Made by a program: the position numbers and the translations under genes. Positions 27,314 through 35,889 of a stretch of DNA of 64,000 nucleotides are shown here, in pieces (positions within the stretch are counted from its first letter, which is position 1; every line of letters starts with the position of its first letter). The DNA comes from Rahnella laticis (GTDB taxonomy: Bacteria; Pseudomonadota; Gammaproteobacteria; Enterobacterales; Enterobacteriaceae): NCBI RefSeq assembly GCF_015644585.1, contig NZ_JADOBI010000006.1, positions 186,001-250,000 of the forward strand, written 5' to 3'. The notes under the pieces were generated by a model. It saw nothing but the letters and a program-made list of their open reading frames with translations, was not told the DNA's origin and searched no databases.

Positions 27314-27376
27314 CGATTCCGTCAGTGCCATTTGGGTTGATCTCAAATGGCACTATCAGACAGAGAGCGTGAAACG

Positions 27377-27766
27377 TTAATGCATAATGCCCTGGTCGGT
27401 TGCTATGACCTTTTCTTTGTAAAATACGTTCAAATTCCAAACTTTTCCTGAATCTGTCTCTTTAGAATTATCAGGAGTCAGGACATAACTATACTCGCCG
27501 TTGTCAAATATATATCCCTGAAAATCATAGTTATGAGAATTGAACATTACGCGGCCTTTGAGATGCAATCTCGCGCCTGTTTTTTTATTAATCCCGTCGT
27601 AATCCACATCCCTGCAAGTCATTTCGCCTTCAGGGCAATTATATTTTAAATCAATATCAAAGCGTTGCCCTTCAAAACCGGGGCGTCCTGAGTGAAGGAC
27701 GTATCCTTTCGCAAAACAATTCATGCTACACATGCATATAAATACTATTAACATTGATTTCTTCAT
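27377..27766 (-). CDS. Secreted small protein, candidate lysozyme immunity protein 2
   Basis: Protein of 129 residues with a signal peptide (MKKSMLIVFICMCSMNCFAK) that predicts periplasmic location. It is paralogous to its upstream neighbour: both share a cysteine pair in NCP-x4-TC-x-DV, the motif INKKTG and a C-terminal VIA(T/S)D-x-G-M. It lies last in the operon behind the lysozyme gene, 27 bp after the first paralogue. The arrangement fits an immunity protein that blocks a cell-wall-degrading T6SS effector in the periplasm. No named immunity family was recognised. Confidence 0.7.
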   Translation of the reverse strand: MKKSMLIVFICMCSMNCFAKGYVLHSGRPGFEGQRFDIDLKYNCPEGEMTCRDVDYDGINKKTGARLHLKGRVMFNSHNYDFQGYIFDNGEYSYVLTPDNSKETDSGKVWNLNVFYKEKVIATDQGIMH

Positions 27767-27793
27767 AAATTATTAATTCCTTTTCAATATCAA

Positions 27794-28180
27794 CTAGTAC
27801 ATATTACCTTCGTCACTTGCGATGTATTTTCCATCATGGATCACATTCAAAACCCACCGTTCCTGAGGTGTTGTCGAGGGGGTATAATCAGCCGTTAATT
27901 CGTATAAGTACTTCCCATTTTTGAACTCATACCATTGGCGATCACCCGTCGGGTTGGACAGGAGTTGACCTTTGAGCTGAATTTTTTTACCTGTTTTTTT
28001 GTTGATTGCGTTATAACCCACATCGTTACACGTTAGTTCAGATTTCGGACAGTTAACCTTCAGTTCTATCTCGAATTTTCCCCCCTGAAATATATGGATA
28101 TCAGAGTGCATTTTATGTTTTTCCGCATGGCAATTTGCCGAGAAAAAGGTAATCAAAAAATAAACCATTAATGATCTCAT
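27794..28180 (-). CDS. Secreted small protein, candidate lysozyme immunity protein 1
   Basis: Protein of 128 residues with an N-terminal signal peptide (MRSLMVYFLITFFSANCHAE). Its start overlaps the lysozyme stop by 4 nt (ATGA), so it is translationally coupled to the putative effector, the usual layout of an effector-immunity pair. The mature part shares the two-cysteine NCP-x4-TC motif and INKKTG with the second paralogue downstream. Immunity function is inferred from coupling, secretion signal and duplication. Confidence 0.75.
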   Translation of the reverse strand: MRSLMVYFLITFFSANCHAEKHKMHSDIHIFQGGKFEIELKVNCPKSELTCNDVGYNAINKKTGKKIQLKGQLLSNPTGDRQWYEFKNGKYLYELTADYTPSTTPQERWVLNVIHDGKYIASDEGNMY

Positions 28181-28998
28181 CGTGCATAGACTCCATTATG
28201 GAAAACATTGAGCTCTGATTTCCTTCTATTGATCACTCCTTTTGTGATATGTCCATTTGCATATTTCCAGCGTAACCATGCCTCATCTATATCTACTTGA
28301 GACTCGCCATTTATTATTTTTAAAACCTCGGAAGTAATAAACCCCTTATCTTTTTCAACGGATCCGTAACCTATATTGAATACAAAAATCATAACCGCAT
28401 CATATTCATTTTGTGTAAGCGGATTTTTGATGAGTTTTTTTGTTTTGATTTCAATATCATAAATATCTCTTCTGTATAGCTCATTTGATTTCATCTCATT
28501 TATGCCATTTTTATAATTCTCGAAATCACCTTTCCCATTAATCAAATGCCCATATCCAATGGTCGCACCTTTTATATACTCAGATATCTCTTGTCCTGTA
28601 CCATCAAAATAAGGCTTCAGCCTCAAACTCTCATAGTTTTTTAACAGTGCTTCAGCCTGAGGACTTACCGATAATTCATTAACATTCCGTCTCACACCAC
28701 CGGACACCGGAGCGTTACTCGCTTGCGGCGCAGGGGCATCCGGACGAGCATTTCCTTGTGAAATTGCCGTGGACTGTAACCGGCGAATCGTTGCGCCATT
28801 AACTTCAACCAGGCCATCAGGCAAAGACATAAAACGACGCTGAAATTCTCTTATTGCCGCGACAGTTTTCTGACCACAATTGCCATCAACCACCAGGTCA
28901 GGGAAACCGGAATGTTTTAAACGATATTGCACTTCGATAACGTCATGGAATAAGTTGACGCCAAAATACCCGACACTTCGGCTTAATGATGAGAACAT
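28177..28998 (-). CDS. T4-type lysozyme with N-terminal peptidoglycan-binding domain, T6SS effector candidate
   Basis: Protein of 273 residues. Residues about 8-75 form a PG_binding_1-like domain (DVIEVQYRLKHSGF, LVVDGNCGQKTVAAIREFQ). A Pro/Ala-rich linker (85-105) leads to a GH24 lysozyme domain (about 113-268). The E-D-T catalytic triad is present as Glu123 (NYESLRL), Asp132 (YFDGTG) and Thr146 (GATIGYGH), and the GVINRRKSE motif is at the C-terminus. There is no signal peptide and no holin or spanin gene, so it is not a phage lysis gene. Together with hcp and two secreted small proteins it is best read as an antibacterial T6SS effector. Confidence 0.85.
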   Translation of the reverse strand: MFSSLSRSVGYFGVNLFHDVIEVQYRLKHSGFPDLVVDGNCGQKTVAAIREFQRRFMSLPDGLVEVNGATIRRLQSTAISQGNARPDAPAPQASNAPVSGGVRRNVNELSVSPQAEALLKNYESLRLKPYFDGTGQEISEYIKGATIGYGHLINGKGDFENYKNGINEMKSNELYRRDIYDIEIKTKKLIKNPLTQNEYDAVMIFVFNIGYGSVEKDKGFITSEVLKIINGESQVDIDEAWLRWKYANGHITKGVINRRKSELNVFHNGVYAR

Positions 28999-29177
28999 CT
29001 CAATATCCTTATTGGCATGAAATAACGCTCAGTAATTTATATATTATCAGATGGGGATATTTGATAAGCATTCATCAAAACAATACAATCCCCCTGCCAA
29101 AATAATAACAGATCAGGAAGTCATCAAAATGCATTAATAACAGAAAGGAGAGCGCACGGGGATTTTGAATTGAAATT

Positions 29178-29212
29178 CTGGCGGTGTGTGAGAAAAAGCT
29201 CACCACCGCCAG
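29178..29212 (-). terminator. Hairpin downstream of the DHA2 exporter gene
   Basis: Inverted repeat CTGGCGGTG / CACCGCCAG, with an inner GTGAG / CTCAC pair, close to the stop at 29220. The T run on the minus strand is weak. Confidence 0.5.
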
Positions 29213-29219
29213 GGAAAAC

Positions 29220-30722
29220 TTAAAGGCGGGTTTGCTCTTTCTTCAGCACGCCCTCTTTTTGCAGCAGCGAAAGAATAAACGCCAGCACCATCACGCCTGC
29301 GGCAATCTGGTACACCGAGTGCAGCGCCGTGCCGAATGCCTGCAAATAATCGTCGCGGATTGCAGCGGGCAATTGCTGAACGGCCTGCGCACCCAGTGAG
29401 CGCGGGAGCTGCGTTCCTTCGGGGATCAGCGCTTCGAGCTGATTACGCAAAACATGCGTGAAAATCGCGCCGAACATCGCCACGCCAATCGAACCGCCGA
29501 TTGAACGAAACAGCGTAACGCCGGACGTCGCAACACCCATTTGCTTCATCGAGACCGAGTTTTGTACCGCCAGCACCAGTACCTGCATCACCATGCCCAA
29601 CCCGAAACCGAGCACGCCGATATAGAGATACAACATATGAAGCGGCGTGCCGACTTTCAGAAAGCCCAGTAACACCATGCCCGCGAAACTCAGTAACGTG
29701 CCGAGGATCGGGAAAATACGGTAACGCCCGATGCGGCTGATAATCCGTCCGCTGATAATCGAGCTGACCAGCAAAGCGCCCATCAGCGGCAGCAACTGCA
29801 TCCCGGCTTGTGACGGCGTCGAGCCTTTTACCACCTGCAAATACAGTGGCAGGAATGTCATCGACCCCATCAGCGACATCCCGATAATAAAGCTGATGGC
29901 GCAGCTCAGCAGAAACGTACGGTCGCGGAATAACCCGAGCGGAATAATCGGTTCTGCGGCCAGCGTTTCTTCATAGATGAATCCGCCGAGCGTAACCAGT
30001 CCGAACGCCAGAATGCACCACAGCTGCGGATCCGACCACTGATAGACCGTGCCACCTTCGCTGGTGAACAAAATGATGCAGGTCAGCGCCGCCGCAAGAT
30101 AACCCGCGCCGAGGAAGTCGATTTCATGGCGGATACGCGCGGTCTGCGATTTCAGCGCCACGCCGATGACCAGCAGCGCGAAAATACCCAGCGGCAGGTT
30201 GATGTAGAAAATCCAGCGCCACGAAATATGCTCCACCAGGAAACCACCGATCAGCGGCCCGATAACCGTCGCGAGGCCGAACAATCCCTGATATTTCCCG
30301 CGCTCAGACGGTGGGATCACGTCGCCCACGGCGGCCATACTGACCACCATCAGCCCGCCGCCGCCCAGCCCCTGCAAGGCACGCATCAGGATCAGCTGCG
30401 TCATGTTCTGCGCCAGCCCGCACAATACCGAGCCGAGCAGGAACACCACGATGGCGGTTTGCAGGACGATTTTGCGGCCAAGCAGATCACCGAATTTACC
30501 GTACAGCGGTACGACAATGGTTGACGCCAGCAGGTAAGACGTCACCACCCACGAAAGCTGATCCAGCCCGCCCAGCTCGCTCACAATCGTCGGCAGCGCG
30601 GTGGAGACAATCGTCTGGTCGAGCGCGGCCAGCAGCATTACCAGCATCAGTGCGGAGAACAGCAGCTTTATCGACGGCTTCTGTTCTGCGACATCACTCT
30701 GCGCTGAATGTATAGTTGTCAT
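29220..30722 (-). CDS. DHA2-family (EmrB/QacA-type) MFS drug exporter
   Basis: Proton-driven exporter of 500 residues with fourteen predicted membrane helices. Family motifs are [13 protein letters not shown] in helix 1, [22 protein letters not shown] (motif A region) and [17 protein letters not shown], with [23 protein letters not shown] (motif C region) after it. It is divergent from a TetR-family gene with an AT-rich palindrome between, which is the standard repressor-pump arrangement. Substrates are unknown. Confidence 0.93.
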   Translation of the reverse strand: MTTIHSAQSDVAEQKPSIKLLFSALMLVMLLAALDQTIVSTALPTIVSELGGLDQLSWVVTSYLLASTIVVPLYGKFGDLLGRKIVLQTAIVVFLLGSVLCGLAQNMTQLILMRALQGLGGGGLMVVSMAAVGDVIPPSERGKYQGLFGLATVIGPLIGGFLVEHISWRWIFYINLPLGIFALLVIGVALKSQTARIRHEIDFLGAGYLAAALTCIILFTSEGGTVYQWSDPQLWCILAFGLVTLGGFIYEETLAAEPIIPLGLFRDRTFLLSCAISFIIGMSLMGSMTFLPLYLQVVKGSTPSQAGMQLLPLMGALLVSSIISGRIISRIGRYRIFPILGTLLSFAGMVLLGFLKVGTPLHMLYLYIGVLGFGLGMVMQVLVLAVQNSVSMKQMGVATSGVTLFRSIGGSIGVAMFGAIFTHVLRNQLEALIPEGTQLPRSLGAQAVQQLPAAIRDDYLQAFGTALHSVYQIAAGVMVLAFILSLLQKEGVLKKEQTRL

Positions 30723-30740
30723 GAATAGCTTCCTGACTTG

Positions 30741-30765
30741 TAATTAATTAACTGTATAATTAATA
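30741..30765. promoter_or_regulatory. Palindromic operator between the DHA2 pump and the TetR gene
   Basis: TAATTAATTA and TATAATTAATA flank ACTG as an inverted repeat, 19 bp from the exporter start codon and 42 bp from the regulator start. It is a probable TetR-family binding site. Confidence 0.6.
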
Positions 30766-30806
30766 TTGAAGCATCCACCCCATCCGGTCAATGGATCAAA
30801 CCGCTT

Positions 30807-31496
30807 ATGACAGACAGAAAAATCTCAGAAACGACAGGATCCGCACAAAAGGATCAAACGTCAGCACGCCGTCCGGGCCGCCCGCGCAGCGTAAAAAAAG
30901 GCGCGGATAAGCGGGAATTGCTGCTGGATGCCGCTCTGAAACTGTTTGCCCAATACGGTATCGCCGAAACGCCGCTGAGCCAGATTGCCAAAGAAGCGGG
31001 CGTGACTACTGCAATGCTGCATTACTATTTTAATACCCGCGAGCAGCTGCTGGACGTCATGATCGACGAACGTTTTCAGCCGGTGCGCGCCGGATTTACC
31101 GATATTTTTGAAACCCACGCCGACGATCCGCTGATGGCGATTACGCACATGGCGCAATGCATGATTGATGCCGCGGAAAAATACCCGTGGGTCGCGCCGC
31201 TGTGGGTGCGGGAAGTGATCAGTGAAAGCGGCATGCTGAAAAAGCGTATGGAAGAACGTAACGGAGACAAAAACCGCAAAGTCGTTCATGAATCGATAAC
31301 TCGCTGGCAGGCCGAAGGGCGTCTGAATCCCGATCTGAACCCGGCGCTGCTGTTTATTTCATTGTTCGGCCTGACGCTGTTCCCGATGGCTTCCATGAAA
31401 ATGAGAAAAGAAGGCGGCTCGCTGATTTCTCCCGACATGCTGCGCCAGCACGTCTCCCTGCTGCTCTTTAACGGGCTGGGGCCGCAGAAGCGCTGA
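30807..31496 (+). CDS. TetR-family repressor of the adjacent exporter
   Basis: Regulator of 229 residues. It has a basic N-terminal tail (RRPGRPRSVKKGADKR) and then the TetR HTH (LLLDAALKLFAQYGIAETPLSQIAKEAGVTTAMLHYYFNTREQLL). The remaining part is the ligand-binding helical bundle. It is divergent from the DHA2 exporter, which it presumably represses until a toxic substrate binds. Confidence 0.92.
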   Translation: MTDRKISETTGSAQKDQTSARRPGRPRSVKKGADKRELLLDAALKLFAQYGIAETPLSQIAKEAGVTTAMLHYYFNTREQLLDVMIDERFQPVRAGFTDIFETHADDPLMAITHMAQCMIDAAEKYPWVAPLWVREVISESGMLKKRMEERNGDKNRKVVHESITRWQAEGRLNPDLNPALLFISLFGLTLFPMASMKMRKEGGSLISPDMLRQHVSLLLFNGLGPQKR

Positions 31497-31616
31497 GCGA
31501 AATTCTGACCGCGCGGGTGACTCCCGCGCAACTCTCTTTAATCCCTTCTTTTTGTACCGAAAAATACTGTGCAGACTCGACTATCATGTAGCGAAAATGT
31601 TGCTCTGAATTAGGGA

Positions 31617-32828
31617 ATGTCTTTAACAATGAAGGGAATGCCGCCGCTGATCCTTGCGCTGCTCGCCAGTTCGTTAGTGCTTACTATCGGACGTGGTGTC
31701 ACTCTGCCGTTTATCACGATTTATCTCACCGAGCACTATCATCTGCTGCCCAAAAGCGTCGGGATTATTCTGGGCGCCAGCTTGGCGATCGGGATCCTCA
31801 GCAGCCTGTACGGCGGTTATCTGGTGGATAAATTTAATCACCGGACGCTGATTACCGTGTCGATCAGTTCGTTCGGCTTGAGTTTTTTATTGCTGCCGAT
31901 GCTGCCGGATGTCACCGGCGTTTTGCTGGTACTGGCGTTGCTCAATGCGTCTTACGCCCTGCTGAGTATTACGCTTAAAGCCTGTATCGCCAGCTGGTTA
32001 CCGGTTGAAAAACGGGTCAAAGCGTTCTCCATGAACTACACGCTGGTGAACGTCGGCTGGGCCGTCGGGTCGTCGCTGGGTGTCTGGCTGGCCGGTTTCA
32101 GCCCGATGCTGCCGTTTATTATTTCCGGCGTTCTGGCGCTGGGCACCGTGATTTCGTTGGGCTGGGGATTGCGTAACATCCCGCAAAAACCACCGCAAAC
32201 TGAGCTGGAACAAAAACCGCTGCCCAAACCAAACCTTCGGCAGACGCTCAGCATTCTGGCCCATGATCGCCGCCTGATTTACTTCACGCTCGGCAGCACG
32301 CTGGGCTCAGTCGTCTTCGGGCAGTTTGCCGGTTATCTGTCGCAATACCTGATTCTGGTTTCCAGTGCGACGTTTGCTTACAAAATTATCGGCGCCGTGA
32401 TGATCACCAACGCCGTCATCGTGATCGCCTTCCAGTACGTTTTAAGCAGCCGGATGAAACAAAAAAGCCTGCTGAAATGGCTGCTGCTCGGCACTATTTT
32501 CTTCATCATCGGCCTGATTGGCTTCATGACGGCCGGGCAATCCGTGCTGTTCTGGATCATCGCGATGGCAATTTTCAGCTTCGGCGAACTGATCGTCATT
32601 CCGGTCGAATACATGTTTATCGACTATATCGCACCGGAAAACATGAAAGGCAGCTACTACGGCATGCAAAACCTGAGCAATCTTGGCGGCGCGATAAACC
32701 CGGTGATGTGCGGATTCCTGCTCAGTTACGCCGCGCCGCCGGTGATGTTTATTGCGCTGATTGCCGCTTCGGCCGGCGGGCTGGTGTTCTTCTGGATGGG
32801 CCACCGGCTGGCGGCGCGGACGGCGTAA
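31617..32828 (+). CDS. ydeE: MFS transporter, YdeE-like
   Basis: Twelve-helix MFS protein of 403 residues. The N-terminal LLASSLVLTIGRGVTLPFITIYL and the C-terminal GELIVIPVEYMFIDYIAPENMKGSYYGMQNL correspond closely to E. coli YdeE, which exports certain dipeptides. It converges with the dipeptidyl carboxypeptidase gene dcp; in E. coli ydeE and dcp are also near each other. The ATG at 31617 follows AGGGA; an ATG at 31629 is an alternative. Confidence 0.85.
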   Translation: MSLTMKGMPPLILALLASSLVLTIGRGVTLPFITIYLTEHYHLLPKSVGIILGASLAIGILSSLYGGYLVDKFNHRTLITVSISSFGLSFLLLPMLPDVTGVLLVLALLNASYALLSITLKACIASWLPVEKRVKAFSMNYTLVNVGWAVGSSLGVWLAGFSPMLPFIISGVLALGTVISLGWGLRNIPQKPPQTELEQKPLPKPNLRQTLSILAHDRRLIYFTLGSTLGSVVFGQFAGYLSQYLILVSSATFAYKIIGAVMITNAVIVIAFQYVLSSRMKQKSLLKWLLLGTIFFIIGLIGFMTAGQSVLFWIIAMAIFSFGELIVIPVEYMFIDYIAPENMKGSYYGMQNLSNLGGAINPVMCGFLLSYAAPPVMFIALIAASAGGLVFFWMGHRLAARTA

Positions 32829-32862
32829 AAAAGCCCTGAACGCACGGCGGTCAGGGCTTTTT
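32827..32862. terminator. Bidirectional terminator between ydeE and dcp
   Basis: Stem AAAAAGCCCTGA / TCAGGGCTTTTT with T runs on both strands, between two convergent stops. Confidence 0.9.
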
Positions 32863-32876
32863 CATCGCGGAGTGAA

Positions 32877-35030
32877 TTACTCTTCCAGGCCCCGGTTTTT
32901 CAGCATCGGTTCAATGGACGGTGCTTTGCCGCGCCAGGTTTCATACAGTTTTTCCAGATCCTCGCTGTTCCCGCGCGAGAGGATTTGATCACGGAATTTC
33001 TGACCATTTTCCCGAGTCAGGCCGCCCTGCTCGGTGATCCCGGCAAAGGCATCATCGGCCAGCATTTCTGTCCACAGGTACGCGTAATACCCGGCGGCAT
33101 AGCCATTCCCCCAGATGTGCTGGAAATAGCTGGAACGGTAGCGCGGCGGAACGTAAGCCAGATTCACTTTGTCCTTCGCCAGCGATTCGGCTTCGAACTT
33201 ATCGACATCCTGCTGCGGTTCCGTGGCACTCAGGCTGTGCCAGTGCATGTCCAGAAGCGCGGCGGCCAGCAGCTCGGTCATGTCATAACCTTTATTAAAC
33301 TTGCTGGCTTTCTCGATTTTATCCTGCAAAGCCTGCGGCATAACTTCGCCGGTCTGATAATGCTTCGCGAAGTGAGTAAACACTTTCGGGTCACTCGCCC
33401 AGTGCTCGTTAAACTGGGACGGGAATTCGACGAAATCGCGCGGCGTTGCGGTGCCTGAAAGGCTCAGATATTGCTGGTCGGCAAACAGCCCGTGCAGCGT
33501 ATGGCCAAACTCGTGGAACATCGTGATCACGTCATCCCACGACAACAACGCCGGTTGACCCGCCGCCGGTTTCTGGAAGTTAGCGACGTTATAAATCACC
33601 GGTTTGGTGCCGAGCAGTTTGGACTGTTCGACGAAATTACTCATCCAAGCGCCGCCACCTTTGTTATCGCGCTGATAATAATCGGCGTAAAAAAGCGCCA
33701 TCGATTTACCGTCTTTATCGAAGACTTCAAAAACACGCACATCGGGGTTCCAGACCGGCAGGTCTTTGCGCTCTTTAAACGTGATGCCGTACAGCAGATT
33801 CGCCGCATAGAACACGCCGTTTTCCAGCACATTATTCAGCTCGAAATAGGGTTTGATCTGCGCATCGTCGAGATCGTATTTCTCTTTGCGTACCTGCTGA
33901 GCGTAATGCTGCCAGTCCCAGGCCGCTACGCTGAATCCGCCCTTCTGTTTATCGATTTCTGACTGAATATCTTTCGCCTCACGCTCCGCGCGGGCAGTCG
34001 CGGCTGGCACAATTTTGTGCATGAAATCCAGCGCAGCCTGCGGCGTTTTCGCCATCTGGTCTTCCAGCTTCCACGCAGCATAGCTCGGGAATCCGAGCAC
34101 TTTGGCCTGTTCCGCGCGAACTTTCGCCAGTTTCGCGATAAGCTCACGCGTATCGTTGGCATCGCCTTTTTCAGCGCGATTGACGGACGCGTCGTACAGC
34201 GCCTTGCGCGTATCGCGGTTTTCCAGCGACTGCAATAAAGGCTGCTGCGTGGTGTTCTGCAACACCAGCAACCACGCGTTATCCAGCTTACGGTCTTTGG
34301 CCGCCTGCGCCGCCGCAGAAAGCTCGGCCTCGCTCAGCCCGGCCAGCTGCGCTTTATCTTTTACCGTCAGCCCGCCCGCTTTCGTCGCCGCGAGAAGTTT
34401 ATTGGTGAACTGCGTGCTCAGCGTGGCCGCCTGCTGGTTCAGCGCTTTGAGTTTGTCTTTACCGGCATCCGGAAGATTCGCCCCCGCCAGCTCAAAATCT
34501 TTATACGTGACGTCAATCAGACGCTGCGATTCCGCATCCAGCTTCAGCGTATTACGCTGGTCATACACGGTTTTAAGGCGGGCAAACAACTTGCTGTTGA
34601 GATGGATGCTGTCGTCCATCGACGCCAGCTTTGGTGAGGTATCTTCATCAATTTGTTGCAGGGTATCGTTGGTATTCGCGCCGGTCATCGCACCGAAAAC
34701 GCTCTGTACACGCTGCAACGTGCCGCCGGATTTTTCCAGCGCAACGTAGGTATTTTCGAATGTCGGTGGTGAAGGGTCGTTGGCAATTTTATCGACTTCG
34801 GCAAGTTTCTGACGGATACCTTCGAACAGCGCCGGTTCGTAATCGCTGTCTTTATACAAGTTAAATTGCGGTGCCTGATATTCAAGCGGGCTCGGTTTCA
34901 GAAACGGATTATCTTTACTGATGGCATGGTTCATGACGGGCTCCTGCGTGGCGGGCTGCACGCTCTGCGCAGCGCCTGCAAACTGGCTCATGGCCAGACT
35001 GGTTGCCAAAAAGAGGTAGGACAAACGCAT
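32877..35030 (-). CDS. dcp: Peptidyl-dipeptidase Dcp, periplasmic M3 metallopeptidase
   Basis: Zinc peptidase of family M3 that removes C-terminal dipeptides. It has 717 residues, with HEFGH at 506-510 and the ELLAAALLDMHWH segment downstream. An N-terminal signal peptide (MRLSYLFLATSLAMSQFAGA) predicts export, in contrast to the cytosolic PrlC at the left edge. The mature start LKPSPLEYQAPQF is typical of Dcp. It converges with the dipeptide exporter homologue ydeE. Confidence 0.95.
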   Translation of the reverse strand: MRLSYLFLATSLAMSQFAGAAQSVQPATQEPVMNHAISKDNPFLKPSPLEYQAPQFNLYKDSDYEPALFEGIRQKLAEVDKIANDPSPPTFENTYVALEKSGGTLQRVQSVFGAMTGANTNDTLQQIDEDTSPKLASMDDSIHLNSKLFARLKTVYDQRNTLKLDAESQRLIDVTYKDFELAGANLPDAGKDKLKALNQQAATLSTQFTNKLLAATKAGGLTVKDKAQLAGLSEAELSAAAQAAKDRKLDNAWLLVLQNTTQQPLLQSLENRDTRKALYDASVNRAEKGDANDTRELIAKLAKVRAEQAKVLGFPSYAAWKLEDQMAKTPQAALDFMHKIVPAATARAEREAKDIQSEIDKQKGGFSVAAWDWQHYAQQVRKEKYDLDDAQIKPYFELNNVLENGVFYAANLLYGITFKERKDLPVWNPDVRVFEVFDKDGKSMALFYADYYQRDNKGGGAWMSNFVEQSKLLGTKPVIYNVANFQKPAAGQPALLSWDDVITMFHEFGHTLHGLFADQQYLSLSGTATPRDFVEFPSQFNEHWASDPKVFTHFAKHYQTGEVMPQALQDKIEKASKFNKGYDMTELLAAALLDMHWHSLSATEPQQDVDKFEAESLAKDKVNLAYVPPRYRSSYFQHIWGNGYAAGYYAYLWTEMLADDAFAGITEQGGLTRENGQKFRDQILSRGNSEDLEKLYETWRGKAPSIEPMLKNRGLEE

Positions 35031-35217
35031 TTCAGTCTTCCTTATCTGATTAAGAGAAATTGCTCCGTTAAGCCATTGAGAATAGACCCCGGTCGCCGAT
35101 CCGGCAAAAGAAGTGCGTAAGGAAATCGTGTGATGACAAGGGGTTTCAATATTTTCAGGGGAATTTTTCTGTCAGGATATTGCCCTTCGCAGCGCGTAAA
35201 AATGGCAGGAAAACATC

Positions 35218-35874
35218 ATGATTAAAGACCAGACTTTCACCGGCCAGCGTTTTGGTGTGAAACAGTTCACCGGCGAAACGCTGGAAAACTGCCGCTTTTA
35301 CCGCTGCCATTTCGACAGCTGCGATTTGTCGGAAACCGCTTTTACTGACTGTCTGTTTTACGATGACGACGAACAAACCGGCTGCTCGTTCCAGCACGCA
35401 AAATTACAGGACGCCAGTTTTAAACACTGCGATCTGACAATGGCTGATTTCAAAAACATTCAGGCACTCGGCCTGGAGATCCGTGAAAGCAAAGCCACCG
35501 GCGCAGATTTCAGCGGCGCCAGCTTTATGAATATGATCACTACCCGCACCTGGTTTTGCAGCGCGTTCATGACTAAAAATAACTTCAGCTATGCCAACTT
35601 CAGCAAAGTGATTCTGGAAAAATGTGAGCTGTGGGAAAACCGCTGGACCGGCGCCAATGTGCAAGGTGCTAACCTCAGCGGTTCCGACCTTTCCGGCGGA
35701 GAATTCACCGAGTTCGACTGGAATAATGTGAACATCACCCACTGCGACCTGACCAATTCCGACCTGGGCGAATTAAACCTCCGGAAAGTCGATCTCGACG
35801 GCGTGAAAATCGACGACTGGCAGCAAAGCCATTTGCTGGAAAGGTTGGGCGTGGTTGTTATTCACTCTAAGTGA
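35218..35874 (+). CDS. Qnr-like pentapeptide repeat protein
   Basis: Pentapeptide-repeat proteins of the Qnr family fold as a right-handed beta-helix that mimics DNA and protects gyrase and topoisomerase IV from quinolones. This protein has 218 residues, the Qnr length, and the repeats follow A(D/N)LxX throughout. Segments such as GASFMNMITTRTWFC, ANFSKVILEKCELWENRW and SGSDLSGGEF match QnrB/SmaQnr nearly residue for residue. It stands alone on the chromosome behind GGCAGGAAAA, with no mobile element near. Some Qnr genes have a LexA box just before the start; none was found here. Actual resistance cannot be inferred. Confidence 0.9.
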   Translation: MIKDQTFTGQRFGVKQFTGETLENCRFYRCHFDSCDLSETAFTDCLFYDDDEQTGCSFQHAKLQDASFKHCDLTMADFKNIQALGLEIRESKATGADFSGASFMNMITTRTWFCSAFMTKNNFSYANFSKVILEKCELWENRWTGANVQGANLSGSDLSGGEFTEFDWNNVNITHCDLTNSDLGELNLRKVDLDGVKIDDWQQSHLLERLGVVVIHSK

Positions 35875-35889
35875 CAGCATTCGAAATAA

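Noticed and set aside
28177-28998. Prophage lysis cassette reading of the lysozyme gene
   Set aside because: No holin, spanin or structural phage genes nearby; instead hcp and two secreted small proteins.
35031-35217. LexA box upstream of the Qnr-like gene
   Set aside because: No CTG-N10-CAG match was found in the upstream region.
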